Shown: positions 43,338-54,073 of the stretch, piece after piece
Layout of the letters: the number at the start of each line of letters is the position of its first letter
Numbering within the stretch: the first letter of the stretch is position 1
Notes under the pieces: generated by a model
Databases searched by the model: none
Seen by the model: only the letters and a program-made list of their open reading frames with translations
What the model was told of the DNA's origin: nothing
NCBI RefSeq assembly: GCF_002091635.1
Contig: NZ_BDAC01000015.1
Span: 1-64,000 of the forward strand
DNA from: Pseudomonas indica NBRC 103045
GTDB taxonomy: Bacteria; Pseudomonadota; Gammaproteobacteria; Pseudomonadales; Pseudomonadaceae
Direction of reading: 5' to 3'
DNA length: 64,000 nucleotides
Program-made: the position numbers and the translations under genes

Positions 43338-44201
43338 TCATTGCCTATGGCGCAGCCGCGCCAGGGCACCGCCGGCCACCCCGGTCAGGCAGCCGACCAC
43401 CAATCCGCCGACGTGGGCCGCGTTGGCGATGGCGGCGATCCCCAGCCACTCGAACACGCCGGTCATGCACACCACCAGCCACACCAGCATCAGCACCACG
43501 ACGCCCGGCGGCAGTCGGTAGGCGGGATTGGGCGCCAACTTCTGGTACAGCCAGCAATGCCCGAGCAGGCCGTAAAGCACGCCGGAGAGCCCACCGAACA
43601 GCGAAGGACCTGCGTGCAGATACTGGGCAAAGTTCGACACCAAACCGAAAACCAGGGTCAGGCCGAGCAGCGCCAGGCTGCCCTGGTGGGCCTCGATCCG
43701 CCGCCCCAGCTCCCAGTACCACATCGAATTCATCGCCAGGTGGAGGAAGCCGAAGTGCAGCAGCATGGGCGTCAGCAGGCGCCACCACTGCCCCGCGGCC
43801 AGGCTGTCGCCCAGGGTGGAGAAGTAGAGGTAGCCGCCATCGATGCGGAAATCCTGGAAGGTGAACCAACGGATCGCCGCCGCGTTGTCACCCACGAAGG
43901 TGAGTGCGGCGACGATCAGCGTCAGCCCCAGGACCGCTACGGTGACCGGCTTGCCGCGCAATCGTTGCAACCAGCCTTCGTCGGCCGGCTCGTCGACGAC
44001 CAGGGCGGCCTGCGGATCGCCTTCGGGATAACGCGCATAGAGCTGGCGCACCTGCTCGGCCAGCGGCTCATCGGGAACCCAGAGAACCTGCTCACCGGAC
44101 TCTTCGCTAACCCGATACGGCACCCGCAGGCGCCGCAACAAGGCGATGAAGGCGCCCAAGTCGACTTCCAGCGGCAGCCTCAGTGCTGCGACGGCACTCA
44201 T
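43338..44201 (-). CDS. glpG: Rhomboid-family intramembrane serine protease
   Basis: A 287-residue GlpG-like rhomboid with an N-terminal cytoplasmic domain (about 1-85) and six membrane helices. The catalytic serine is in FGGLSGVLYGLLGH and the catalytic histidine in IANAAHVGGLVVGC; HFGFLHLAMNSMWYW carries the family oxyanion residues (HxxxN). It cleaves substrates within the membrane; in bacteria substrates are mostly unknown. Its start overlaps the metallophosphatase stop (ATGA). The last residues are basic (LARLRHRQ). Confidence 0.92.
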   Translation of the reverse strand: MSAVAALRLPLEVDLGAFIALLRRLRVPYRVSEESGEQVLWVPDEPLAEQVRQLYARYPEGDPQAALVVDEPADEGWLQRLRGKPVTVAVLGLTLIVAALTFVGDNAAAIRWFTFQDFRIDGGYLYFSTLGDSLAAGQWWRLLTPMLLHFGFLHLAMNSMWYWELGRRIEAHQGSLALLGLTLVFGLVSNFAQYLHAGPSLFGGLSGVLYGLLGHCWLYQKLAPNPAYRLPPGVVVLMLVWLVVCMTGVFEWLGIAAIANAAHVGGLVVGCLTGVAGGALARLRHRQ

Positions 44202-45169
44202 TTCGGCGCCTCAGGCCGCTCCACCTCGACCCAGACGAACTTGCCCGGGTCCAGGCGGGTTTCCTGATCGAGCCGATAAGCCACCAGCTTGCCGTACATC
44301 ACCGCGCTGTAATCCAGGCACGCCAGGTTCGGCCGGATCGGTGCCGGCTTGCCGCTGCGCCAGTAGTGGCCGACGAACAGCATGGGCTCCTTCGGGCCGT
44401 ACAGCAGCAGGCCGGCCTTTTCGCTCTCGCTCAGGGGTGTCCGTGCCACATGATCGGGCAACGCATCGGGCTGGAACACGATGTCTCCGTAAGTCTGCGG
44501 GTTCTCTTCCCAGAACTTGGTGCGGAAGAAGGCACGGGTGAAGCCATCGTCGCTGGTCAGGGTCAAGCCATGGGGCAGACGCATGTCGGTGCCGCGCAGC
44601 AGGCGGTCGAAGACCTGGCAGGCGAAGCTACCCGGCACTGCAGCGGCCTGGAGGAAATGCTCATCAATACGCCCGTCCGCATAGAGCGCGCGCAGCGGCT
44701 CGATCAAGCCGGTATCCCAGCACGCGTGTACCACCCGGAAACGTCCGGCATCGATGAACAGGGGCAGCTCGTAGAACCAGTCGAGGAACGCTCGCCAATC
44801 GTCCGGATGGGCCTCGAATTGCTGCAGCGTCTCACGGATCAGCCGCTCGTGCCGGGGCGTGTGTTCGCGCACATGGCGGCGTCCGCTACCGGGCGGTGCC
44901 GGCGTTGCCCAGCCAAGTACGTTGAATTCGTGGTTGCCCATGATGCACAGCGCCTGGCCGGCCTCGACCATGTCGTGCACCAGATGCAGGGCTTCGCGGA
45001 TACGCGGGCCGCGGTCGACGATATCGCCGAGAAACAGTGCCATCCGCCGCGGATGCCGCCAGACGCCGCCGTGCCGACTGTAGCCGAGCTGGTCGAGCAG
45101 TCGTTCCAGGGTATGCGCGCAGCCGTGCACATCGCCGATCAGGTCATAACTTCGCGCGGGGTCGAGCAT
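44198..45169 (-). CDS. ApaH-like metallophosphoesterase
   Basis: A 323-residue calcineurin-fold phosphatase. Metal-binding motifs are in order: YDLIGDVHGCAHTLERLL, ALFLGDIVDRGP, CIMGNHEFN, and a later histidine pair in FRVVHACWD and LFVGHYWRSG. It is close to the diadenosine tetraphosphatase/PP2-like group, but is not the ApaH of the folate/ksgA locus. Substrate unknown (nucleotide polyphosphate or phosphoprotein). It begins after the nadK stop with only 2 bp between and overlaps the rhomboid gene by 4 bp. Confidence 0.88.
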   Translation of the reverse strand: MLDPARSYDLIGDVHGCAHTLERLLDQLGYSRHGGVWRHPRRMALFLGDIVDRGPRIREALHLVHDMVEAGQALCIMGNHEFNVLGWATPAPPGSGRRHVREHTPRHERLIRETLQQFEAHPDDWRAFLDWFYELPLFIDAGRFRVVHACWDTGLIEPLRALYADGRIDEHFLQAAAVPGSFACQVFDRLLRGTDMRLPHGLTLTSDDGFTRAFFRTKFWEENPQTYGDIVFQPDALPDHVARTPLSESEKAGLLLYGPKEPMLFVGHYWRSGKPAPIRPNLACLDYSAVMYGKLVAYRLDQETRLDPGKFVWVEVERPEAPK

Positions 45170-45171
45170 GC

Positions 45172-46059
45172 TCAGTCTCCGCCTCCCAGGCGGCTGCCCC
45201 AGCCCAACTTGGTCCTGCAAATCTCGTAGTAGTTATGGTCCAGCGGATGAATCAGTCGCAACTTTTGAGGCTTCTTGCTGATGGTCACGGTATCGCCCGG
45301 CGCACAAGTGAAGTGGTTTTGTCCGTCGCATGAGACCTGCGGATAGATCTGCATGTTCGGCGATACAACGATTTTAAGTTCACTGTTGCCGTCCACCACG
45401 ATCGGCCGGCTGGACAGGGTGTGCGGGTACATCGGCACGACGACGATGGCGTCCAGTTTGGGGTGCATGATCGGCCCGCCGGCCGACAGCGAGTAGGCGG
45501 TGGAACCGGTGGGCGTGGCGACGATCAGGCCGTCGGCCTTCTGGCTGCAGACGAACTGGCCGTCGATGTGCAGCTCGAACTCGATCATCCGGGTCGATTT
45601 GCCCGGATGCAGGACCACATCGTTGAGCGCATCGCCCTGGCCGATGGCCTCCGCATGGCGGCGCACCTCGGCCTGGAGCAGGAAGCGGCTCTCCACCAGG
45701 TATTGCCCTTCGAGCACCTCGGCGACCTTGGTTTCCAGCTCGTCCGGGCGAATGTCGGTGAGAAAGCCCAGGCTGCCGCGGTTGATCCCCAGCACCGGCA
45801 CCTTGTGTCGCGCCAATGCCCGCGCCGCGCCGAGCATGCTGCCGTCGCCGCCGACCACGATCACCAGATCGCAGACCTCGCCCAGGTATCTCCGCGAGGA
45901 GGTCTGCAAGCCATGGCCCGGGAGCACTTCACCAATGGTGTCCTCGAGAATCACGTGCATGTGGCGGTCGAGCAGGAACCTCTTGAGCCGGCGAATGGTG
46001 TCGAGCACCTGGGAACTGCCCAGGCGACCAATGATGCCGATATTGCGGAATTGCTCCAT
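45172..46059 (-). CDS. nadK: NAD kinase
   Basis: Cytosolic enzyme that phosphorylates NAD to NADP. The 295 residues contain the GGDG motif in VIVVGGDGSMLGAARAL near residue 70, NRGSLGFLTDI, the conserved GLIVATPTGSTAYSLSAGGPIMHP near 180, and the C-terminal glycine-rich end. The ATG at 46059 is followed by EQFRNIGIIGRLGS, the usual start in Pseudomonas. It is divergent from the DUF1853 gene, with 123 bp between. Confidence 0.97.
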   Translation of the reverse strand: MEQFRNIGIIGRLGSSQVLDTIRRLKRFLLDRHMHVILEDTIGEVLPGHGLQTSSRRYLGEVCDLVIVVGGDGSMLGAARALARHKVPVLGINRGSLGFLTDIRPDELETKVAEVLEGQYLVESRFLLQAEVRRHAEAIGQGDALNDVVLHPGKSTRMIEFELHIDGQFVCSQKADGLIVATPTGSTAYSLSAGGPIMHPKLDAIVVVPMYPHTLSSRPIVVDGNSELKIVVSPNMQIYPQVSCDGQNHFTCAPGDTVTISKKPQKLRLIHPLDHNYYEICRTKLGWGSRLGGGD

Positions 46060-46182
46060 GGGACTCCTGCGAGAACGAAGGACAGGTGGAGCCCGGATTA
46101 TGGGCGAAAGGTCTCGACAGCGGCAAACCGGCGCGGCCAACGCGCTCGACAGCGCCAGGCCCCGCTGGGCTATGCTCGCAGC

Positions 46183-47154
46183 ATGCAGCCGATTCCCGTT
46201 GCCCCCGATTTGCTCCCGCACCTGCGCCAACCGCGCGTGCGCGACCTCGCCTGGGCTTTGCTCGCACCGCCGCTGCTGCAGACCTCGCCTTGGCCGCAGC
46301 GGCACCCGCTGAGCGCCAGCGATTGGGCACGACAACCGGAACGACTGGAAAGCTGGCTACTGGCGCTCGACCGGGACAGCTCAGCCCTGAATGCCTGGTT
46401 GGCGCAGGGGTCTATCCGCCGCCTGGGGCTCTATTACGAGCGGCTTTGGCAATTCGCACTCAGCCAGGCGCCCGGCGTCGAGCTGCTCGCCGCCAACCTG
46501 CCGGTCCGGCTCGCGGGGCAGACGCTCGGCGAGTTCGACCTGCTGATACGCGACCACGAAGGCGTCCATCACCTGGAACTCGCCATCAAGCTCTACCTGG
46601 GACCGCCGGCCGGCGACGGGCACGACCCCAGCCATTGGCTAGGCCCCGGCAGCCATGACCGGCTGGACCTGAAGCTCAATCACTTGGTACGGCACCAGCT
46701 TCCGCTGTCGGCCAGCCAGAGCGGGCGCGCCACCCTGGCAGAGCTTGGCATCGAGCAGGTGACGGCCGCACTCTGGCTGGGCGGCTATCTGTTCTACCCC
46801 TGGCCACGGCGCTGCGAACCGCCCGCCGGCGCCAATCCGCTGCACCAACAGGGACGCTGGCTGTTCCATCGGGACTGGCCGGCCTTCTCCGCCGAACACG
46901 CCAGCGGACGTTGGCACCCCCTGCCCCGGCATGCCTGGCTGGCGCCAGCGCGCTACACAACCAGCGAGCTTCCGGAGGCCACCGAGCTACCCGCCTGGCT
47001 GGCGACGCTCGGCCCGCTGTCGCCGCCCTACCTGCTGGTCAGGCTGGAGGAGAACGCCGCAGGCGAGTGGATGGAAGCGGAACGTGTTTTCCTGGTGAAC
47101 GATGGCTGGCCCCGCACGGGAGCCCACGAGAACGGCGACCTGTCGCCAGCCTGA
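46183..47154 (+). CDS. DUF1853 protein
   Basis: A 323-residue cytoplasmic protein with DUF1853 traits: RQPRVRDLAWALLAPPLL near the N-terminus, RLGLYYERLWQFAL near residue 88, and VHHLELAIKLYLG near 130, then the WLGPGSHDRLDLKLNHL block. The pattern GEFDLLIRD...HLELAIKLYL (D, E-x-K) is that of a PD-(D/E)xK-type nuclease fold, but no activity is known. It is the only plus-strand gene among its neighbours and converges on the cyclic-nucleotide-binding/rhodanese gene. Confidence 0.88.
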   Translation: MQPIPVAPDLLPHLRQPRVRDLAWALLAPPLLQTSPWPQRHPLSASDWARQPERLESWLLALDRDSSALNAWLAQGSIRRLGLYYERLWQFALSQAPGVELLAANLPVRLAGQTLGEFDLLIRDHEGVHHLELAIKLYLGPPAGDGHDPSHWLGPGSHDRLDLKLNHLVRHQLPLSASQSGRATLAELGIEQVTAALWLGGYLFYPWPRRCEPPAGANPLHQQGRWLFHRDWPAFSAEHASGRWHPLPRHAWLAPARYTTSELPEATELPAWLATLGPLSPPYLLVRLEENAAGEWMEAERVFLVNDGWPRTGAHENGDLSPA

Positions 47155-47176
47155 GCCACCCTGTTGAAGCAAGCTC

Positions 47177-48310
47177 TCAGCGGCTCCGCTCGGTTCGGCC
47201 ACCGGAGCGGGCCAAGTATCCTGCACCACTCTCGCAGAGCAGCCCTTCACGCTGGAGCGCCGGCAAGGCATCCAGTCCATCCCGCAGGGCGTAGGTTTCG
47301 AAACCCAGTTGCGACAGCAGGAACACTGCATTGGCGCTGCGTTTTCCGCTGTCGCAATAGCACAGATAGGTGCGCCCCTTGTCCAGCAGACGGGCCTTGA
47401 GGCGCAGCAGGTTCAGCGGCATGTTCAGGGACGAAGGCGCATGGCCGCGCTCGTACTCGTCCTGAAGACGTACATCCAGCCACTGGGCACCGGCCTCGAT
47501 CATGCGCTCCGCCTCGCCCAGCGAGACCTCGGCCACCACCGGCGCCTTCAATAGCGCGAAGAAGTCCTGGCGATCCAGACGCAGCACGACGCCATCTTCC
47601 AGAAGGGTAACAGTGGCATTGCGCGGCCGATCGGAAAGCAACGCCTCCTCACCGAAACAGGCACCGACTTCCAGCTCGGCCAGCACCTGGGGCTTATCGG
47701 ACGAATGACGGAGCACTTCGGCCCGACCGCTCTTGAGGAAGTAACAACAATCGCCCGCCTCGCCCTCTCGCAGCACGGTACTGCCGGCTGGCAGTTCGAG
47801 CCGGTGCAAGCGCCCCAGCATGGCGCGGACATTGGTCGGCGGGACCTTGGCGAACAGTGGGTTTTCCAGCAGGGATTCCAGCCACTCGACATCCTCGCCG
47901 CCCTGTTCCAGTTCGAGCAGCAGGTCCTGATAGGCCAGACGCCAGGTCAACAGCCGGCTCAGCGCCGCGCTGTCCAGCGCCAGCACACTGGCGTCGGTCA
48001 GTGCCCGCGCCTCGTGCAGACGCGGCAGACTGGGCGAAAGCGGATGGCAACTGGCCTCGCTGCCGGCAACGATCCGCTGTATCTGCCCTTGTGCATCCTG
48101 CAGCGACAGCTCGCCCGCCAGCAGGTAGTAGGTCATTCGCAACTGGTCGCCCTTTCGGAATAGGGTCTCACCCGCCAGCAACGGTTGCGGCACCATCTGC
48201 CCGCGCAACTCACGCCATTGGTGCTCGGACAATACATTCAGCGGCGTCAGACTGCGCAATTGCTCAGGGTTCAGGGGTTCGTTCATGGGTCTGTCGAGTT
48301 CGCTGGTCAT
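47177..48310 (-). CDS. Cyclic-nucleotide-binding / rhodanese fusion protein
   Basis: A 377-residue protein with two cNMP-binding-like modules (about 25-130 and 145-250; the second has TVLREGEAGDCCYFLKSG and CFGEEALLSDRPRNATV). A C-terminal rhodanese domain follows, with WLDVRLQDEYERGHAPSSLN and the active-site loop CYCDSGKRSANAVF. It would link nucleotide sensing to sulphur transfer or redox chemistry, or use rhodanese as a signalling fold. The ATG at 48310 overlaps the stop of the PLP-enzyme gene (ATGA), which supports this start. No cyclase or phosphodiesterase is adjacent. Confidence 0.87.
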   Translation of the reverse strand: MTSELDRPMNEPLNPEQLRSLTPLNVLSEHQWRELRGQMVPQPLLAGETLFRKGDQLRMTYYLLAGELSLQDAQGQIQRIVAGSEASCHPLSPSLPRLHEARALTDASVLALDSAALSRLLTWRLAYQDLLLELEQGGEDVEWLESLLENPLFAKVPPTNVRAMLGRLHRLELPAGSTVLREGEAGDCCYFLKSGRAEVLRHSSDKPQVLAELEVGACFGEEALLSDRPRNATVTLLEDGVVLRLDRQDFFALLKAPVVAEVSLGEAERMIEAGAQWLDVRLQDEYERGHAPSSLNMPLNLLRLKARLLDKGRTYLCYCDSGKRSANAVFLLSQLGFETYALRDGLDALPALQREGLLCESGAGYLARSGGRTERSR

Positions 48311-49257
48311 GGCTGAGTGTAGCCGGGCGGATGTCCGACCGATGCCGACAAGGACCGACGGCCCTGCATCCCACCGGTGTGCACGAAAATCACGCGAGTG
48401 CCGGTCGCAAGGTAACCGGCCCCGACATGATAGCGCAACGCCATTAACGCCTTGGCGGTATACAGAGGCTCCAGTGGCAGACCGCTTGCCTGCTCGCTGT
48501 CGAGAAGAAACCGCGCCAACTCGTCATCCAGCCTGCCGAAGCCACCCCGACAAGCCTCCAGCAGGTTGTAGCCCCGGTCCACCGCTCCCGCCTCATCGAA
48601 AATCGCGCGGATGTTGGTCGCCACACCGTGATCGGCCGGAACCGCCATGGCACCGAAAACCGGACGAGCCCCCGACTCGGCAAGCACCAGCCCGGCCAGG
48701 GTGGTGCCCGTCCCGGCTGCCAGCCACCAGAAGTCATAATCTGCCCAACCGACGTCTCCCAACCGGCCCCGGACGTGCTCCACCAAGACCGTGCAGCCGA
48801 GCGCTCCGGTCAGGCCACCGCCCCCTTCCGGTACCGGATGCAGACCGGGATAGCGTTCACGCCACCCATCCCAGAAACCGTCCTCATGACGCGCCCGGTA
48901 ACCGCCATAACCGAGCCAGTGAAGCTGCATGCCAAAGGCGCGCAAATCCTCCACGGTTGGCGTTTCCTTCGCCTCGCCGCGCAACAACCCGACGGTCGGG
49001 AAGCCGAACCGTTTGCCGGCGGCGGCCAGTGCATGCAGGTGATTGGAATGGGGGCCGCCCAGGCTGATCAGCCCTTCGGCCCCGGCGTCAAAGGCTGTGG
49101 CGAGATGGTGAAGCAGCTTGTACCACTTGTTGCCAGAAATCAGCGGATCGATCAGATCCAGGCGCAACACCGCAACCTCGACTCCGGCCCGCTCCAGCCA
49201 GTCGAGACACAAGCGCTGGAGCGGTGCCTCCAGTTGCGGCAGGGAACGAGGAAGCAA
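48307..49257 (-). CDS. PLP-dependent ACC deaminase / D-cysteine desulfhydrase family enzyme
   Basis: A roughly 316-residue fold-type II PLP enzyme. The PLP lysine is in DPLISGNKWYKLLHHL, with GLISLGGPHSNHLHALAAAGKRFG and FWWLAAGTGTTLAGLVLAE (phosphate-binding) following. The family includes 1-aminocyclopropane-1-carboxylate deaminase and D-cysteine desulfhydrase; the reaction cannot be decided from sequence. No ATG exists near the conserved start; TTG at 49257 is best, 4 bp past the coiled-coil gene's stop, but without a clear ribosome-binding site. The upstream frame is shadow translation of the coiled-coil gene. Confidence 0.82.
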   Translation of the reverse strand: MLPRSLPQLEAPLQRLCLDWLERAGVEVAVLRLDLIDPLISGNKWYKLLHHLATAFDAGAEGLISLGGPHSNHLHALAAAGKRFGFPTVGLLRGEAKETPTVEDLRAFGMQLHWLGYGGYRARHEDGFWDGWRERYPGLHPVPEGGGGLTGALGCTVLVEHVRGRLGDVGWADYDFWWLAAGTGTTLAGLVLAESGARPVFGAMAVPADHGVATNIRAIFDEAGAVDRGYNLLEACRGGFGRLDDELARFLLDSEQASGLPLEPLYTAKALMALRYHVGAGYLATGTRVIFVHTGGMQGRRSLSASVGHPPGYTQP

Positions 49258-49261
49258 CGGT

Positions 49262-50629
49262 TTAGCTGACGGTACGCAGGCGGGCGCTTGCCTTGTGCCG
49301 GGTACAGCAGTTGGACTCGCCGGACACGAAGCGGCTCGGCGTATCGACGCGGTCGATCGGCATGGCGCAACGCTCTCCGCTCGGCAACGACGCATCGCAG
49401 GTCGGCTGCTGGTAGTGCGCCAGCCACTCGCGGTACTGCGTCTCGGAGACGAAGCACTTGGTTGCGGCATACGCCATGGGGTTGTCCTGATAGCGGGCGA
49501 TGTCCTGCAGCGGGATGGTGAGGTGGCCTGCACCGGGATGGTAGACGACGAAAACCACACCCAGCTTGGCCAGGCGCTCGAGAATATGGTCGCCGCCTTC
49601 GCTGGCGAAGCGGTCACGCTCCTGCTGCAGGCGCTCCACGTCCTTCTGCAACTGGGCCTGCTGCTCGCTGCGGTAGGCCAGCTCCACGTCGCGGATCGCC
49701 AATTGCTCCTTGTATTCCGCTACCGCCGCGGCGACCCGCACCTTCAATTCCTGATCGAACTGACTGCGCAGGATGTCGGACTCGGTACGTCCGTGACGCT
49801 CCATCGCGCGCATCTGCTCGGTCATTTCCTCACGGGTTTTCTGGATGCTGTCGGCCTGCGCCTCGAGCTGCGCCTTGAGGTTGGCATTCAGCTCTTCCTG
49901 CTGACGCAAGCCTTGATGCAGACGCTGAATTTCCGCCTGCAATTGCTTGCGCTGCTCCTCCGCCGCCAAGCGGAGCTTGGCCAGTTCCTCCTCGTGCTGC
50001 TGGCCCAGGCTGGCGATGCGCAATCGCTGCTGCTTGATAAGTTGCGCGGTTTTCAGCCGGTGTTCCTGATCCAACTGTTCGGCCAGTTTATCGGCCGACT
50101 CCTTCGCGGCATCCGGCGCGTACCACTTATCTTCCGGGGCCATCTGCAGGCGCTCAGGCGCGACGACCTGCGGCGTGTCATCCTCGACCAGCAAGCCGAG
50201 GTTATTGCGCTTGGCCGCATCGCGAAGAATGACCAGATCGTTCTGCCCTGGCGCCAGGCTGGGGTCCCACAGGTGCATCTGGTGCCAGGACACCGGGCAC
50301 TGGCTGCGACAGGCCAGTCGGATCGGCCCGGCCCCCAGGTCGGGGCCACGGCCGGCGCGATCCGCCAGATGGCGCAACGGGATGTTCCAACCGGAATCGG
50401 CGCCGCCCTTTTCGTCGAAATCCAGGTAGAAGAAGACAGCAGCCCGCACCATGAGGCGGGGGTTGATCAGCAGATAGGCCGCGCGCATCTGCTGATCGGC
50501 GAACTCGGGGATATTCACCACACCGTCGAGCACGGCCTCGAACTCAGGAAAGAGCATTTCCTTACAAATGCCGCGCTCGCCGAAGAACATGACGGCTTCG
50601 ACCATCTGCGGCTTGTTCTGGATGCTCAT
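49262..50629 (-). CDS. Coiled-coil protein of unknown function
   Basis: A 455-residue cytoplasmic protein conserved in Pseudomonas. The N-terminal domain (1-150) has no recognised fold. Residues about 165-335 form a long charged coiled coil rich in E, Q, R and K (for example EHRLKTAQLIKQQRLRIASL and ELAKLRLAAEEQRKQLQAEI). The C-terminal domain has a cysteine set (CDASLPSGERC, then ESNCCTRHK) that might bind metal. The start MSIQNKPQMVEAVMFFGERG is preceded by GAGGGAAATCG. It may act as a structural or partition-related factor, but that is a guess. Confidence 0.8.
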   Translation of the reverse strand: MSIQNKPQMVEAVMFFGERGICKEMLFPEFEAVLDGVVNIPEFADQQMRAAYLLINPRLMVRAAVFFYLDFDEKGGADSGWNIPLRHLADRAGRGPDLGAGPIRLACRSQCPVSWHQMHLWDPSLAPGQNDLVILRDAAKRNNLGLLVEDDTPQVVAPERLQMAPEDKWYAPDAAKESADKLAEQLDQEHRLKTAQLIKQQRLRIASLGQQHEEELAKLRLAAEEQRKQLQAEIQRLHQGLRQQEELNANLKAQLEAQADSIQKTREEMTEQMRAMERHGRTESDILRSQFDQELKVRVAAAVAEYKEQLAIRDVELAYRSEQQAQLQKDVERLQQERDRFASEGGDHILERLAKLGVVFVVYHPGAGHLTIPLQDIARYQDNPMAYAATKCFVSETQYREWLAHYQQPTCDASLPSGERCAMPIDRVDTPSRFVSGESNCCTRHKASARLRTVS

Positions 50630-50866
50630 CGATTTCCCTCGTAGGCCAGCCCGGCAAATCCCCCGACATCAGGTCAGCGGATAATTCGCGCCTTAGAAAC
50701 TGGCGCTATCTCGTTGTCCTTGCAAGTCTAGGGGAAAAAGCGAAGCGGGCAATGTGACCGGGTTAGCAGTACGCCGGCCTGTCTCGCCCGGCGGAAAGGA
50801 ACGACAACGAAAGTTGTGAAGAGTTCCGTAGCCATGGCCGCCGATAATCTGTCAGCGCCCAAAAAG

Positions 50867-50891
50867 AAAACGCCCCGTCATCGGGGCGTTT
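50867..50891 (-). terminator. Intrinsic terminator of fadH
   Basis: AAACGCCCCG / CGGGGCGTTT with a 4-base TCAT loop, followed on the minus strand by TTTTCTTTTT. It lies about 31 bp beyond the fadH stop. The remaining interval (50630-50921) shows no gene. Confidence 0.9.
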
Positions 50892-50921
50892 GAACAGTGA
50901 CGCGGATGTCCGTCGACCGGA

Positions 50922-52979
<2,058 letters not shown>

Positions 52980-53131
52980 TCACGGGCGCCCCGCCTCTGT
53001 GGGCGAAGTCGATGAGGGCAGACGATAAAGAGCGCACCGTTCCGGCTCAATGATCGAAAGTGACAACTTATTGATCGAAATGCACAGCCACGCTTGGCAA
53101 GTCTCCGGCATATGCCTACCCTGTGGCGCAT

Positions 53132-54073
53132 ATGCGCAAGATCTCCGCTCTTCTCGTCCTCGTTATCCTTGCCGGATGCCTCGCCGCCTTTCTGGTCTGG
53201 GCCGAACGGCGTCCCTCCGCCCATTACCTGTCCGATCTTCGCAACACGATCGACACGGAGCCCAGGCCCATCGACGCGGAGGCCAACATCCTGCTGATCC
53301 GTCCGGAACTCTTCCCGCTGGACTACCAGAGTCCGGACCACCTGCGGCTGAAGCTGGTCGCCGCCCTCGACCGCGCCAAGGTCGAAGGACTCCTCGACGC
53401 CAACACATTGGTGGCACTCCCCGACCATATCGGCACCTGGCTGCTGGCACGAGACGAAAAGGTCGAGTTCTATCGCGCCCGAAGCCGCCAGGAAGTCCGC
53501 GACTGGCTGCTTCTCGGCAATCCCCTGTTGGCGGTCAAGGCCCTGATGCTGAACCTCGACGCCGACCGCCTGGACGAAGCTCTTCTGAGAATGAAAGCCG
53601 AGCAGATGGCTGCGGACTACCAGCAATTGTTCTCCGACCTCGCCCGCGACTACCGCATCACGCTGTTGGCCGGTTCTATGCTGCTACCCGAGCCCTACTT
53701 GCAGGGCGGCCGACTGCACAGCGGCAACGGCCCCCTGCGCAATCTCAGCCTGGTATTCGGCCCTGACGGTGAAATTCTCGGCGATCTCTATAAGGAGCCC
53801 TGGCCCTGGCGCCCGGACAGCGGTCACACGCAGCAGGTGCAGCTGGGCGAGCACCATCTCAGCGTCGAGCGGGACTGGAGCCCCGGCTACCCGCAGACCG
53901 CCTTACGCGGGCCGGATGGCGAACCGGCAGGCGCCCCGCTGTTCCTTCGCGGGAAGCTGAGCTGGCCAATCGGCGGCGCCTCCCGCAACATCGAACTTAC
54001 CCCCAGCGCCGCCCCCCAAATGAGCACTGCGCCGGGCAGCCATCTGCTCAATACCTGGATAGGGCCTCGATGA
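53132..54073 (+). CDS. Exported nitrilase-like protein
   Basis: A 313-residue protein with an N-terminal membrane anchor or signal (KISALLVLVILAGCLAAFLVW; the Cys could be a lipobox). The rest resembles the carbon-nitrogen hydrolase fold: NILLIRPELFPLDY, LVALPDHIGTWLLA, ITLLAGSMLLPEP and NLSLVFGPDGEILGDLYKEPWPWRP. The expected catalytic Glu-Lys-Cys triad is only partly visible (LYKEPW gives a Lys); a catalytic Cys in the usual place is not seen, so it may lack hydrolase activity. The stop overlaps the AraC start (ATGA). The ATG at 53132 is preferred to an in-frame GTG 9 bp upstream. Confidence 0.78.
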   Translation: MRKISALLVLVILAGCLAAFLVWAERRPSAHYLSDLRNTIDTEPRPIDAEANILLIRPELFPLDYQSPDHLRLKLVAALDRAKVEGLLDANTLVALPDHIGTWLLARDEKVEFYRARSRQEVRDWLLLGNPLLAVKALMLNLDADRLDEALLRMKAEQMAADYQQLFSDLARDYRITLLAGSMLLPEPYLQGGRLHSGNGPLRNLSLVFGPDGEILGDLYKEPWPWRPDSGHTQQVQLGEHHLSVERDWSPGYPQTALRGPDGEPAGAPLFLRGKLSWPIGGASRNIELTPSAAPQMSTAPGSHLLNTWIGPR

